Part shown: in pieces, positions 33,176-46,274 of the stretch
Layout of the letters: every line of letters starts with the position of its first letter
Position numbering within the stretch: the first letter of the stretch is position 1
Assembly: GCA_047777475.1 (NCBI GenBank)
Contig: JBKEET010000001.1
Coordinates: forward strand, 310,001-374,000
Reading direction: 5' to 3'
Origin: Sutterella sp047777475
Lineage (GTDB): Bacteria > Pseudomonadota > Gammaproteobacteria > Burkholderiales > Burkholderiaceae_F
Length of the DNA stretch: 64,000 nucleotides
Notes under the pieces: generated by a model
The model's input: the letters and a program-made list of their open reading frames with translations, nothing else
Databases searched by the model: none
What the model was told of the DNA's origin: nothing
Program-made: the position numbers and the translations under genes

Positions 33176-33921
33176 ATGTTTGCATTGATCGGCGGATCGG
33201 GGTTCGACGATTCGCTAAGCTTCACCGACCGGCGGGAAGAGACTGTCGAGACGCCCTACGGGCCGTGCTCGTCGCCGCTCATTTTCGGCCGCCTCGAAGG
33301 CGCGCCCTGCGTTTCCTTTACCGCCACGGCGTGCGGCACCAGTTCGCGCCGCACCGCGTGCCCGCGAGGGCCAATCTCTGGGCGCTCAATCAGGCCGGCG
33401 CGGAAGGCGTCTTCGCCGTGGCGACGGTGGGCGGCGCCGCGTCCGACCTGCCGCCCGGGCGCATCGCGCTGCCCGACCAGCTCATCGATTACACCTGGGG
33501 GCGCGAGGTCACTTATCACGACGATTTCTCCGAAGGCATGATGCACGCCGACATGACGAAGCCGTTCGACGAAGGGCTGCGGCGCCGGCTCGCCGATGCG
33601 GCGGAGGCGCTCGGCGAAGACGTCCGCATCGGCGGCACCTATGCCTGCATGCAGGGCCCGAGGCTCGAGACGGCCGCCGAAGTGAAGCGCTGCGTGCGCG
33701 ACGGCGCCGACATGTTCGGCATGACGCTCTATCCGGAATGCGCGCTCGCCCGCGAGCTCGGGCTGCCGTATGCCGGCATCTGCCTCTCGGTCAACTGGGC
33801 GGCGGGCCTCGGCGACAGCTCGGAAGGCATTTCGCTCGAGAAAATGGCCGCGCTGCAGAAGGCGGGCATCGGCCGTGCGGTGAGGATCGCCGCGGCGGCG
33901 ATGAAGGGGATGAAGCCGTGA
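33176..33921 (+). pseudogene. mtnP: MtnP/MTIP-type purine nucleoside phosphorylase with single-base frameshift
   Basis: Full-length phosphorylase if one T is added to the T3 run at 33317-33319. The first part, MFALIGGSGFDDSLSF...TPYGPCSSPLIFGRLEGAPCVSF, is in one frame. The rest, RHGVRHQFAPHRVPARANLWALNQAG...GGTYACMQGPRLETAAEVKRC...GMTLYPECALARELGLPYAGICLSVNWAAGL, is in another. GGSG and RHGxxH are phosphate-binding motifs and TLYPE the substrate motif of methylthioadenosine or methylthioinosine phosphorylases. The restored length is about 248 aa, like MTIP. GGAGACACACAGC precedes the ATG. Either a pseudogene, an assembly/sequencing slip, or slippage at translation. Overlaps def by 4 bp. Confidence 0.82.
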
Positions 33922-34430
33922 AGCGCCGGGTGATGCTGATGGGTGCCGACGTGCTCACCGAAGTAGCGAGGCCCGTCGAGGATCCGTGCGCGCCCGAGAT
34001 TCGGGCGCTCGCCGCCGATATGTGGGACACCATGGCCGAGGAGGGCGGCATCGGCATCGCCGCGCCGCAGCTCGGCGTCTCGCTGCGGATGATCTGCTTC
34101 GGCAGGGAAGACGCGCCGGGCGTGCCGAGAACGGTCCTCATCAACCCGGAAATCGAAGTGATCGGCACTGCAACGCAGAACGGCTGGGAAGGGTGCCTCT
34201 CGCTTCCGGGGATGAGGGGGCGCGTCGATCGGGCCGAGCAGATCCGCTACCGCGGCTTCGACCTGCAGGGCAATGTGATCGAAAGGCGGGTTTCCGGCAT
34301 GCACGCGCGAGTCGTGCAGCACGAGTTCGACCACCTCGAAGGCATCCTTTATCCGATGCGCATCACCGACTGGCGCAATTTCGGGTTTATCGAAGCGCTT
34401 TTCCCCAAGGCACCCAACGGCGAAGACTGA
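33918..34430 (+). CDS. def: Peptide deformylase
   Basis: 170 residues with all three deformylase motifs: GIGIAAPQ (44-51), EGCLSLPG with metal ligand Cys93, and QHEFDHLEG with His135, catalytic Glu136 and His139. It removes the formyl group from nascent N-terminal Met and needs Fe2+ or similar metal. I use the GTG at 33918, which overlaps the mtnP stop (GTGA); the ATG at 33933 is an alternative. Translational coupling to mtnP is likely. Motif 2 has CLSLPG as in type I/II bacterial enzymes. It may be a second def paralogue, since the usual def-fmt pair is not seen here. Confidence 0.95.
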   Translation: MKRRVMLMGADVLTEVARPVEDPCAPEIRALAADMWDTMAEEGGIGIAAPQLGVSLRMICFGREDAPGVPRTVLINPEIEVIGTATQNGWEGCLSLPGMRGRVDRAEQIRYRGFDLQGNVIERRVSGMHARVVQHEFDHLEGILYPMRITDWRNFGFIEALFPKAPNGED

Positions 34431-34487
34431 AGCGAGGCCGGGCCGGGGAGGGACAATACCGCATAAAGGGTATTTTGCCGGGCGTCC

Positions 34488-34599
34488 TTGACAGTCCGAA
34501 ATAAACCGTGTTTAATACGCACTCGCTGAGCTTCACCGCTCAGCAATTTTTTCCGCCAAGTTTTTTGAACTTGACAAAGATTGAAGAGTTGAGTAAACT
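34488..34599 (+). promoter_or_regulatory. Tandem rRNA promoters P1 and P2
   Basis: P1: TTGACA (34488-34493), 17 bp, TTTAAT (34511-34516). P2: TTGACA (34571-34576), 17 bp, TAAACT (34594-34599). Both have consensus -35 boxes. A boxA-like GGCTCTTTAAAAATTTG follows at 34627-34643, as expected of an rrn antitermination leader. The remainder of the gap to the 16S gene is leader RNA. Confidence 0.8.
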
Positions 34600-34783
34600 T
34601 AACAATCTGCGCTTCCGAAAAGAAGCGGCTCTTTAAAAATTTGATTCAAACGAACCGATAAGCGTGAACATCGGCGGTTTCCGAAGCGAAAGGCTTCCGA
34701 AATTACGATGATCGCGCTTTAAGGAAAGCCGAAAGGAAATTAACCATTTTCTTTCAATTCCGGCGAGAGCGATAACAGAGATT

Positions 34784-36320
<1,537 letters not shown>

Positions 36321-36594
36321 CAGAGAGAAAAGGAAGTCCCGCCTCGGGATTCCGCTCCGGTGTTCACACTTATCAGTTCGTGAGAATTGAGTTTTTGCTC
36401 TTTAACAATTTGGAAAGAAACGAAGCGTTCAGTCTTGTCCGTGCGCCGGTCGATGAGATGACGGTGCAGACAGACTGACGGGTTGTGATTGCATTCATTG
36501 ATTCATTGAAGTTCTCAAGAATCAGAGATATCAGCGATATCTACACGTTATAGGTTGCTTGTGACCCTGAAGGGCAAAAGGCCTCAGGGTTATA
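36321..36594 (+). other. 16S-23S internal spacer without tRNA genes
   Basis: About 274 nt. It has a boxA (TGCTCTTTAACAATTT, 36398-36413) but no tRNA-Ile or tRNA-Ala: no tRNA T-loop (GGTTCGA/GTTCAAA) pattern or acceptor stem is visible. The last bases (GTTATAGGATCAAGC) pair with the 3' end of 23S. Confidence 0.85.
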
Positions 36595-39481
<2,887 letters not shown>

Positions 39482-39600
39482 TAACCGTGAAGCTTTTGCT
39501 CTGAAAGGGAGCTTCAGAAAGAATCAAGAAAGCAAGCGCAGCTTGAGAAAAGCGCTTCGTTTTTTTCTTCCAAAGGATTCGTCCGCAAGGACAAAGCCCT

Positions 39601-39718
39601 TGCCTGATGACCATAGAGAGACGGTCCCACTCCTTCCCATTCCGAACAGGACAGTGAAACGTCTTATCGCCGATGATAGTTGGTTGTATTTCCAGTGAAA
39701 GTAGGACATCGTCAGGCT
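39601..39718 (+). rRNA. rrf: 5S ribosomal RNA
   Basis: TGCCTGATGACC at the start pairs with GTCAGGCT at the end. CCACTCCTTCCCATTCCGAACAGGA-type loop B/C sequence is present. About 118 nt, 120 nt after 23S. Confidence 0.95.
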
Positions 39719-39730
39719 CCCCAATGCAGA

Positions 39731-39760
39731 ACCCCGACACCGCAAGGTGCCGGGGTTTTG
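39731..39760 (+). terminator. rrn operon terminator
   Basis: ACCCCGACACC-GCAA-GGTGCCGGGGT followed by TTT. A small GCCGCC/GGCGGC hairpin follows at 39785-39800. Confidence 0.88.
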
Positions 39761-39821
39761 TCGTATTAGGTCGGCAAAAAGTTAGCCGCCCGGAGGCGGC
39801 TTGGGCTTGGAACAGCTGACA

Positions 39822-39861
39822 GAAAAAGGGCGCGGCCCCGCTTCGGGAGGACGCGCCCTTG
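39822..39861 (-). terminator. Terminator of the GntR regulator gene
   Basis: On the minus strand AAGGGCGCG...CGCGCCCTT with a GC-rich loop, followed by TTTC. Confidence 0.8.
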
Positions 39862-39887
39862 TTTGTTATGTGGCTTCAGAGACCGCT

Positions 39888-40571
39888 TCAGTGGTCCCTG
39901 AGGAGCTCGACCTGCTCGCCGAGGTAGTTCCTCAGGAGCGTCTTCGCATCCTCCTCACGGCCTTCCTTGATGGCGTTGAGGAGGTCGCGCTCCTTGTGCG
40001 CGATGTCGATGAAAACCTGCGGGTTGTTGCGCGGCAGCTTGTCGGTCGTCTTCTCGAAATAGGTCACGAGCGCGGCGGAGAAGACCTGCAGCACGCGGTT
40101 GCCGCACGCTTCGAGTAGCAGCAGGTGGAACTCGCGGTCCCAGCGGTCCGCCTCATCGCGGTCGTTGGCGTGTGCCTCGATGTTGTCGATCGTATCCTCG
40201 AGGCGGCCGAGCAGCGCCGGCGTCATGCGGCGGATGGCGAGCGGGATGATGTCCACCTCGATCAGCTGGCGCGCCTCGATGAACTCGCGGATGTCGAAGT
40301 TCGCAATGTCCATCTGCACCTGGATCTGCGTGGAGAGGTTCTTGGGGCCGAGGCTGTTGAGCGTCATGCCGCGCTTCGGCGCGCGGTCGACGACGCCCAT
40401 CTGCGAAAGGACGCTCAGTGCCTTGCGCACCTTGTAGCGCGTTACGTGGAAGCGCTCGGCGAGTTCCGTTTCGGTGTCAAGGCGCTCGCCGGCCTTGGCC
40501 TGGCTGAGGATATGGTGATGGATGTTCCGGAAGAGCTCTTCCTCATCCACATGAGGGCAATCCTCTCTCAT
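39888..40571 (-). CDS. GntR family regulator, FadR-type (FCD domain)
   Basis: 227 residues. The N-terminal winged HTH is recognisable in DTETELAERFHVTRYKVRKALSVLSQMGVVDRAPKRGMTL, and the C-terminal all-helical FCD domain (IREFIEARQLIEVDIIPLAIRRMT ... WDREFHLLLLEACGN) contains the Asp/His positions that often bind a metal and an organic-acid ligand (D in WDREFH). Such proteins repress catabolic or transport operons and release DNA on binding a carboxylic acid. No obvious target is adjacent: the rrn operon is on one side and mutS on the other. Start codon ATG at 40571. Confidence 0.88.
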   Translation of the reverse strand: MREDCPHVDEEELFRNIHHHILSQAKAGERLDTETELAERFHVTRYKVRKALSVLSQMGVVDRAPKRGMTLNSLGPKNLSTQIQVQMDIANFDIREFIEARQLIEVDIIPLAIRRMTPALLGRLEDTIDNIEAHANDRDEADRWDREFHLLLLEACGNRVLQVFSAALVTYFEKTTDKLPRNNPQVFIDIAHKERDLLNAIKEGREEDAKTLLRNYLGEQVELLRDH

Positions 40572-40702
40572 TGTGCTGGATTCCGTTTTTTTATGGGGCG
40601 GACGAAGGCCCGCGCCGATTTGTCGAATAATGCTGACTATTGTAGCGGGTTTGTCCGCCGAAGCATTCGGAACGCCGCCTGCGGGCGCTCCGGGCCTGGG
40701 GT

Positions 40703-43375
40703 TCAGGCTTTCAGCTTCTGCGCGGCGGCCTTGATCTCATAGAGCTTCGCGAGCGCCTCGCGGGGGCTCAGGCTGTCGACGTCGAGCTCGGCGGTGCTCT
40801 CGATGAAGTTCTCGGCCTCTTCGGACAAGCCCTGCGCGGCCTCGTCCTCCTCGATGATCGGGGCGGGATCGGGCTCGTCAATGAAGAGCCCTTCGCCGAA
40901 GAGGTCGGCCTGCGGCGCCTTGGCCGCTTTCTTCGAACTTTCGAGCTTCAGGAGCATGCCCTTGGCGCGCCGCACGACGGGCGCGGGCACGCCCGCGAGC
41001 TGCGCGACGGCGATGCCGAAGCTCTGGCTCGCCGGGCCGTCCTTGACTTCGTGCAGGAAGACGATCTTCGACTTGCTCTTCACCGCGGAGACGTGGACGT
41101 TGGCGACTTCCTTCACGGAGGCCGCAAGCCGCGTGAGCTCGAAGTAGTGCGTCGCAAAGAGCGTGAGGCAGCGCGTGGTGCGCACGAGCTCCTCGGCGAT
41201 CGCGGCCGCGAGCGACAAGCCGTCGAACGTCGCCGTGCCGCGGCCGATCTCGTCCATCAGCACGAGCGAGCGGTCGGTCGCTTGGTGCAGGATCGCCGCC
41301 GCCTCGGTCATCTCGACCATGAAGGTGGAGCGGCCGCCCGCGAGGTCGTCCGATGCGCCGATGCGCGTGTGGATGCGGTCGATCGGGCCGATGCTCGCCG
41401 CTTCGGCGGGCACGAAGGAGCCCGCCCAGGCGAGGATGGCGATGAGCGCCACGGCGCGCATGTAGGTCGACTTGCCGCCCATGTTGGGGCCGGTGATGAT
41501 GAGGCAGCGCCGTCCGTCGCCGAGCGAGCAGTCGCTCGGCACATAGGTCTCGATCGTCGTCTCGACCACGGGGTGGCGCAGTTTCTTCAGGTAGATCCCG
41601 GGCGCGTCGGTGAGCTCCGGCTTCACCCAGCCGCGCTCGGCGGCGTGGGCCGCCAGGGCCGACGCGGCGTCAAGCCCCGCTGCCGCCTTGGCGGCGGCCA
41701 TCAGGGCGCTCACGTGGGGCGCGAGCGAGGCGACGAGCTTCGTGTAGAGCTCGCGCTCGAGCGCGGCGGAGCGCTCCTGGGCGGAGATCGCCTTGTCTTC
41801 GAAGCCCTTGAGCTCCGGCGTGATGAAGCGCTCGACGTTTTTCAACGTCTGCTTCCTGTGGTAGGTGACGGGCACCTTGTCGGCCTGGCCCTTGGGCACT
41901 TCGATGTAAAAGCCGGCCACGCGGTTGTACTCGACGCGGAGGGTGTTGATGCCGGTCGCCGCCTTTTCGCGGTTCTCGAATTCCATGAGGAACGCGCCCG
42001 TGTTGTCGCGCAGTTCGCGAAGCGTGCGCAGCTCCTCGCTGTATTCGCTGCGGATCACGTCGCCCTCGCGAAGGAGCGTCGCGGGCTCGTCGAGGAGGGC
42101 CTTCTTGAGCAGCTCGCCGATTTCGCCGGGGAGGCTGAGCTTGGCGGCCGCTTCGCTCAGCCACGGCTCGGGGCGGTCCCTGAGGAGCGCAGAGATCGCC
42201 GCTGCGGCGGGGAGCGAGTCCCGGAGCGCCGCAAGTTCCTTGGGGCGCACCGTGCCGAGCGCGATGCGGCTTGCCGTGCGCTCCACGTCGGGAAGCTCGG
42301 CAAGCGCGCCCTTGAGCTCAGACGCGAAGGTGCTGTCGTTGACGAGCGCCTCGACGCCGCTCTGGCGGCGGCGGGCTTCGGCGGCGTCCCTCAGCGGCAG
42401 GTTGAGCCAGCGGCGCAGCTCGCGGCTGCCCATCGAGGTCGCGCAGGTGTCGAGCACCGAAAAGAGCGTCGGCCCCTTCGCTTCGGCGCGGATCGAGTCG
42501 GAAATCTCGAGGTTGCGGCGGCTCGCCGGGTCGATCACGATGTAGTCCGACGCGCTCCTGATCTTGAGCGGCAGGATGAAGGGCATCATGTCGACCTGCG
42601 TTTCCTGCGTGTAGTCGAGCAGGGCGTTGGCGGCGGCGAGGATGCCCCTGCGGCCCTCGACGCCCCAGGCTTCGAGGCTCGCAAGGCCGAAGGTTTTCTT
42701 GAGGAGTTCTTCGCCGTGCTCCGCGTCGAAGTGCCAGGAGGGCATCGGCGTCACGGTGACGTCGCCGTGCGCGGCGCGGAATTCGTCGCGAAGCGGTTCG
42801 GCGACGAGGATTTCCGAGGGGCCGATGCGCGCGATTTCGGTGTCGAGCTGCGCGTCGGTCGTTTCGCAGGCGCAGAACTCGCCGTTCGAGAGCGTGAGCC
42901 ACACGAGGCCCCACTTCGCCTCTCGGCCGCCTTCGCGGGCGGCCGAGAGCAGGATCGCGTCGTTCTTTTCGGGAAGGAGCGCCGTGTCGGTGAGCGTGCC
43001 CGGCGTGATGATGCGCGAGATCTTGCGCTCCATCAGGCCCTTGCCCGGCGTGCCGATCTGCTCGGCGATCACCACCGACTCACCCATGCGCACGAGGCGC
43101 GAGACGTATTGGTCGAGCGACATATAGGGCACGCCCGCCATCGGGATCGGCGTGCCGTCCTTGAGGCGGCCGCGGCGCGTCAGCGTGATGCCGATGAGCT
43201 TGTTCGCCTTGATCGCGTCGCCGAAGAACGTTTCGTAGAAGTCCCCCATGCGGAAGAGGATCAGCGTGTCCGGGTAGCGGCGCTTGAGCTCGGCGTACTG
43301 GCGCATGGCCGGCGGCATGTCGTCGGCCTCAAGGTTCGCAATGTCAACGGCGCTCGTTGTAGTGGTCATGCTCAT
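40703..43375 (-). CDS. mutS: DNA mismatch repair protein MutS
   Basis: 890 residues. The mismatch-reading Phe-X-Glu motif is FYE (46-48) in RMGDFYETF. The connector, core (lever) and clamp domains follow. The ATPase has Walker A GPNMGGKST, Walker B LVLMDEIGRGTATFDG (usually GRGTSTFDG) and the conserved TLFATHYFELT. The C-terminal tail holds a helix-turn-helix dimer region. MutS recognises mispairs and recruits MutL. Two in-frame ATGs exist; the second (43369, MTTTTSAV) is better placed after AAGGACA. Downstream of suhB on the same strand, but a terminator lies between them. Confidence 0.97.
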   Translation of the reverse strand: MSMTTTTSAVDIANLEADDMPPAMRQYAELKRRYPDTLILFRMGDFYETFFGDAIKANKLIGITLTRRGRLKDGTPIPMAGVPYMSLDQYVSRLVRMGESVVIAEQIGTPGKGLMERKISRIITPGTLTDTALLPEKNDAILLSAAREGGREAKWGLVWLTLSNGEFCACETTDAQLDTEIARIGPSEILVAEPLRDEFRAAHGDVTVTPMPSWHFDAEHGEELLKKTFGLASLEAWGVEGRRGILAAANALLDYTQETQVDMMPFILPLKIRSASDYIVIDPASRRNLEISDSIRAEAKGPTLFSVLDTCATSMGSRELRRWLNLPLRDAAEARRRQSGVEALVNDSTFASELKGALAELPDVERTASRIALGTVRPKELAALRDSLPAAAAISALLRDRPEPWLSEAAAKLSLPGEIGELLKKALLDEPATLLREGDVIRSEYSEELRTLRELRDNTGAFLMEFENREKAATGINTLRVEYNRVAGFYIEVPKGQADKVPVTYHRKQTLKNVERFITPELKGFEDKAISAQERSAALERELYTKLVASLAPHVSALMAAAKAAAGLDAASALAAHAAERGWVKPELTDAPGIYLKKLRHPVVETTIETYVPSDCSLGDGRRCLIITGPNMGGKSTYMRAVALIAILAWAGSFVPAEAASIGPIDRIHTRIGASDDLAGGRSTFMVEMTEAAAILHQATDRSLVLMDEIGRGTATFDGLSLAAAIAEELVRTTRCLTLFATHYFELTRLAASVKEVANVHVSAVKSKSKIVFLHEVKDGPASQSFGIAVAQLAGVPAPVVRRAKGMLLKLESSKKAAKAPQADLFGEGLFIDEPDPAPIIEEDEAAQGLSEEAENFIESTAELDVDSLSPREALAKLYEIKAAAQKLKA

Positions 43376-43417
43376 TGTCCTTTGCTGCGTGCACGGGGGA
43401 AAAGTTGCCGCTCATAT

Positions 43418-43450
43418 GAAAAAGCCGGACGATGCGGCGACCGTCCGGCC
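43418..43450 (-). terminator. Terminator between suhB and mutS
   Basis: Minus strand: GCCGGACG...CGTCCGGC stem followed by TTTTTC. Confidence 0.82.
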
Positions 43451-43469
43451 TCAGCTCCCGCGCGGGCCG

Positions 43470-44333
43470 TTATTCGGCCGCGGGCTTCTCCGCCTTGGCG
43501 GCGGGCTTCGTCGAGAGCGTCTTCTTTTCGGCGGCCTCGGGCTTGGCGAGGGTGCCGACGAGCGGCAGGAGCTTCGCGAAGATCTTGGGCGAGCCCGCGC
43601 AGATGTCGCCGGTCTCGAGCCAGTTCTCGCCGCCCGTGAGGTCGGTGATCAGGCCGCCCGCCTCGAGCACCATCAGGCCGCCCGCGGCGCAGTCCCACTT
43701 CTTGAGGCCCTTTTCCCAGAAGCCGTCGTAGCGGCCGGCGGCGACCCAGGCGAGGTCGAGCGCGGCGGAGCCCGGGCGGCGGATGCCGGCGGTGCGCTCG
43801 GCGACGCGCAGGAAGCTCTGCATGTAGCCCTTGAAGTCGGAGCCGCGGCGGAACGGGAAGCCCGTGCCGATGACGGCGCGGTTCATGTCGATGTTGGTGC
43901 TCACGCGGATGCGGCGCTGGTTGAGGAACGCGCCTTCGCCCTTGGCGGCCGTGAAGAGCTCGTTCTTCGCGACGTCGTAGATGACGCCGACGACGACCTC
44001 GCCCTTGTAGGCGAGCGCGATCGAAATCGCGTACTGCGGGATGCCGTGCATGAAGTTGAGCGTGCCGTCGATCGGATCGATGATCCAGAGGTAGGGGCTC
44101 TTCTCGGAGCCGATCATGCCGGCCTCTTCGGTGAGGATGGCGTGCTTCGGATACGTCTGCTGCAGCGTGCGCACGATGATTTCTTCGGAGGCGCGGTCGG
44201 CGCTCGTCACGAAGTCGTTGACCGCTTTGTTTTCGACCTGGACGAGGTCAATGTCGGAAGCGGCTCGGGAAATTTCCGCGGCGGCGCGGCGTGCCGCGTT
44301 CACGGCGACGGCAATATAAGAAGCAGAAGACAT
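43470..44333 (-). CDS. suhB: Inositol monophosphatase family protein SuhB
   Basis: 287 residues from the ATG at 44333. The metal-dependent phosphatase motifs are present: ILTEEAG (metal Glu), LWIIDPIDGTLNFMHG (the DPIDGT signature) and KKWDCAAGGLMVLEAGG (second Asp). SuhB hydrolyses inositol-1-phosphate and in E. coli also takes part in rRNA antitermination complexes; a gene near an rrn operon is suggestive but not evidence. The C-terminus has a Lys/Ala-rich tail (KPAAKAEKPAAE) absent from E. coli SuhB. The frame upstream to 44498 is open but lacks a ribosome site. Divergent from trmJ. Confidence 0.92.
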   Translation of the reverse strand: MSSASYIAVAVNAARRAAAEISRAASDIDLVQVENKAVNDFVTSADRASEEIIVRTLQQTYPKHAILTEEAGMIGSEKSPYLWIIDPIDGTLNFMHGIPQYAISIALAYKGEVVVGVIYDVAKNELFTAAKGEGAFLNQRRIRVSTNIDMNRAVIGTGFPFRRGSDFKGYMQSFLRVAERTAGIRRPGSAALDLAWVAAGRYDGFWEKGLKKWDCAAGGLMVLEAGGLITDLTGGENWLETGDICAGSPKIFAKLLPLVGTLAKPEAAEKKTLSTKPAAKAEKPAAE

Positions 44334-44527
44334 AGTCGGAAAAAGGCGTTCAAAAAGCATTGCGGCGCGCTGCCGGAAAAGGGCGGCGCCGAAAGGCGCG
44401 CGCAGGGCAGCGGCCAAAGAAAACATTTTAGCCGATGCGCCGTGCTCACGCGCGGCGCAGGGCTCAGGATTATGGTCTGTTTTGGTTAGAATGTCCAACG
44501 TCTTTCACACTCATTTCGGCGTTTGGA

Positions 44528-45331
44528 ATGGACATTCCCAAATTATCGTCACGCGTGCGCTTCGTGCTCTGCGAGCCGTCTCATCCCGGCAATATCGGAT
44601 CGGCCGCGCGGGCGATCAAGACGATGGGCTTCCGCGACCTCAGGGTGGTCGCGCCGCTCGAGCCCAATTACCGGGAGCACCCGGAGGCCGTTGCCTTCGC
44701 GACGAGCTCCGCTGACGTGCTGCGCGCTTCGAAGCGCTGCGAAACCTTGGCCGAGGCGCTCGAGGGCGTCACCTTCGCCTGGGCGCTCACGGGCTACGAC
44801 CGCGAGTTCGGCCCGCCCATGTCGCCGCTGCGGCCCGCCGCCGCGAAGGCCGCGGCGTGGCTCGCCGAGGAGCCGGGCGGCATCGCGTTCGTCTTCGGCA
44901 CCGAGCGCAGCGGCATGACGAACGAAGAGATCGAGATGTGCCAGGGCTGCGCGGCCATCCAGGCCGATCCGGCAAGTCCGAGCCTCAACCTCGCTCAGGC
45001 CGTGCAGCTCACCGCCTGGGAGATGCACATGGCGCTCATGGCGGCCGAAGGCCACGAGAACGACCTTTACGACTGGGAGTCGCGCTTCGACCATGAAGCG
45101 CCCGCCACGGTCGAAGCGATCGAAGGCTTCTACAAGCACTGGGAGCAGGCCATGACGGCCTGCGGCGTGCACAACCCCAAGGAACCGAAGAACCTCATGG
45201 GCATCACGCGCCGGCTCTTCGCGAGAAGCGGCCTCACGCAGACCGAAATCGACCTGCTGCGCGGCATCTGTGCAGCCATCATCCGCCCGAAGACGGCCCG
45301 CATCGGCTCGAAAAACGGCAAAAAGCCCTGA
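44528..45331 (+). CDS. trmJ: tRNA (cytidine/uridine-2'-O-)-methyltransferase TrmJ
   Basis: 267 residues of the SPOUT (TrmH/SpoU) superfamily. Motif 1 is RFVLCEPSHPGNIGSAARAIKTMGF with the essential Asn-Ile-Gly-Ser-Ala-Ala-Arg. Motif 2 is IAFVFGTERSGMTNEEI, and motif 3 SLNLAQAVQLTAWEM (the knot). The C-terminal helical extension with KHWEQAMTACGVHNPKEPKNLMGITRRLFARSGL identifies TrmJ rather than TrmL or RlmB. It methylates position 32 of certain tRNAs using SAM. ATG at 44528; TAGAAT (44487) may be the -10. cysE follows 89 bp on, as near trmJ in many proteobacteria. Confidence 0.94.
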   Translation: MDIPKLSSRVRFVLCEPSHPGNIGSAARAIKTMGFRDLRVVAPLEPNYREHPEAVAFATSSADVLRASKRCETLAEALEGVTFAWALTGYDREFGPPMSPLRPAAAKAAAWLAEEPGGIAFVFGTERSGMTNEEIEMCQGCAAIQADPASPSLNLAQAVQLTAWEMHMALMAAEGHENDLYDWESRFDHEAPATVEAIEGFYKHWEQAMTACGVHNPKEPKNLMGITRRLFARSGLTQTEIDLLRGICAAIIRPKTARIGSKNGKKP

Positions 45332-45379
45332 AAGCACGGCCAAAAGCGGGCACAATAGACGCTGTTACACATTTTTCTG

Positions 45380-45407
45380 ATCGGGGCGGCGGAGGCACTG
45401 CCCCGAT
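45380..45407 (+). promoter_or_regulatory. Leader hairpin of cysE
   Basis: ATCGGGGC (45380-45387) and GCCCCGAT (45400-45407) pair perfectly right before the AAAGGAAC ribosome site of cysE, so the structure could affect cysE translation. Confidence 0.4.
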
Positions 45408-45420
45408 ATAAAGGAACGCA

Positions 45421-46203
45421 ATGTTCGATTACGCACGCGAGCTTATCGACACGATTATGAAAAAGGACCCGGCCGCGCATTCGCGCTGGGAAGTGATCTT
45501 TGCCTATCCCGGCTTCCACGCCGTGGAGATCTGGCGCTTTTCCCATTGGTGCTGGATGCAGGGCTGGCATTCGTTCGCGCGCGTCGTTTCGCATGCGGGG
45601 CGCTTCCTGACGGGCATCGAGATCCATCCCGCGGCCAAGCTCGGCCGCCGGGTTTTCATCGACCACGGCATGGGCGTCGTGATCGGCGAGACGGCCGAAG
45701 TGGGCGACGACTGCACGCTCTACCACGGCGTGACGCTCGGCGGCACAAGCCTCGTGCCGGGCACGAAGCGCCATCCGACGCTCGGCAGGGGCGTGATCGT
45801 CGGCGCGGGTGCCAAGGTGCTCGGCGGCTTCATCGTGGGCGACGGCGCGCGCATCGGCTCGAACGCCGTGGTCGTGAAGCCCGTCGACCCCGACACGACG
45901 ATCGTCGGCGTTCCCGGCCGCCGCGCGGGCGGGCACAAGACGAAGAAGTTCGAGGCCTACGCCGTCGAATCCGGCACGCGCGACCCGTATTCGGTCGCCA
46001 TCCAGGAGCTGCTGCGCATCACGCACGAGCAGGGTCTGATGATCGAGCGCCTGAGCGCCGAAGTCGCCGCCCTGGGCGGCAAGCCTCCCGAAAAGGCGCC
46101 GCAGGCGGACGAGTCGCTCTTTAAGCCGGCGAACCTTAAAAAGGGTGCCGAAGGCAAAGAGAACGAAGGCAAAGAAGAGAAAGGCGAGGCGAACGGAAGT
46201 TAG
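45421..46203 (+). CDS. cysE: Serine O-acetyltransferase (short EpsC/CysE type)
   Basis: 260 residues. The N-terminal part is short (about 60 residues, AYPGFHAVEIWRFSHWCWMQGW), followed by the left-handed beta-helix of hexapeptide repeats: GIEIHPAAKLGRRVFIDHGMGVVIGETAEVGDDCTLYHGVTLGG, with the catalytic Asp-His pair in FIDHG and YHGVTLGGT. GVPGR marks the end of the catalytic domain. It makes O-acetylserine from serine and acetyl-CoA for cysteine synthesis. The C-terminal 60 residues are a charged, Lys/Glu-rich extension not usual in the family. ATAAAGGAACGCA precedes the ATG. Feedback inhibition by cysteine is a family property. Confidence 0.93.
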   Translation: MFDYARELIDTIMKKDPAAHSRWEVIFAYPGFHAVEIWRFSHWCWMQGWHSFARVVSHAGRFLTGIEIHPAAKLGRRVFIDHGMGVVIGETAEVGDDCTLYHGVTLGGTSLVPGTKRHPTLGRGVIVGAGAKVLGGFIVGDGARIGSNAVVVKPVDPDTTIVGVPGRRAGGHKTKKFEAYAVESGTRDPYSVAIQELLRITHEQGLMIERLSAEVAALGGKPPEKAPQADESLFKPANLKKGAEGKENEGKEEKGEANGS

Positions 46204-46237
46204 CTGATCTGCTCACCTTCCTTTGAAGAGACGCAAG

Positions 46238-46274
46238 AGGGTCTCCGGCAGAACGGCCGGGGGCCCGTTTTTTT
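46238..46274 (+). terminator. Terminator after cysE
   Basis: GGGTCTCCGGC...GGCCGGGGGCCC imperfect stem, then GTTTTTTT (46267-46274). Confidence 0.75.

Noticed and set aside
40125..43639. Long plus-strand open frames across gntR and mutS
   Set aside because: They are complementary to genes with clear motifs and have shadow composition.
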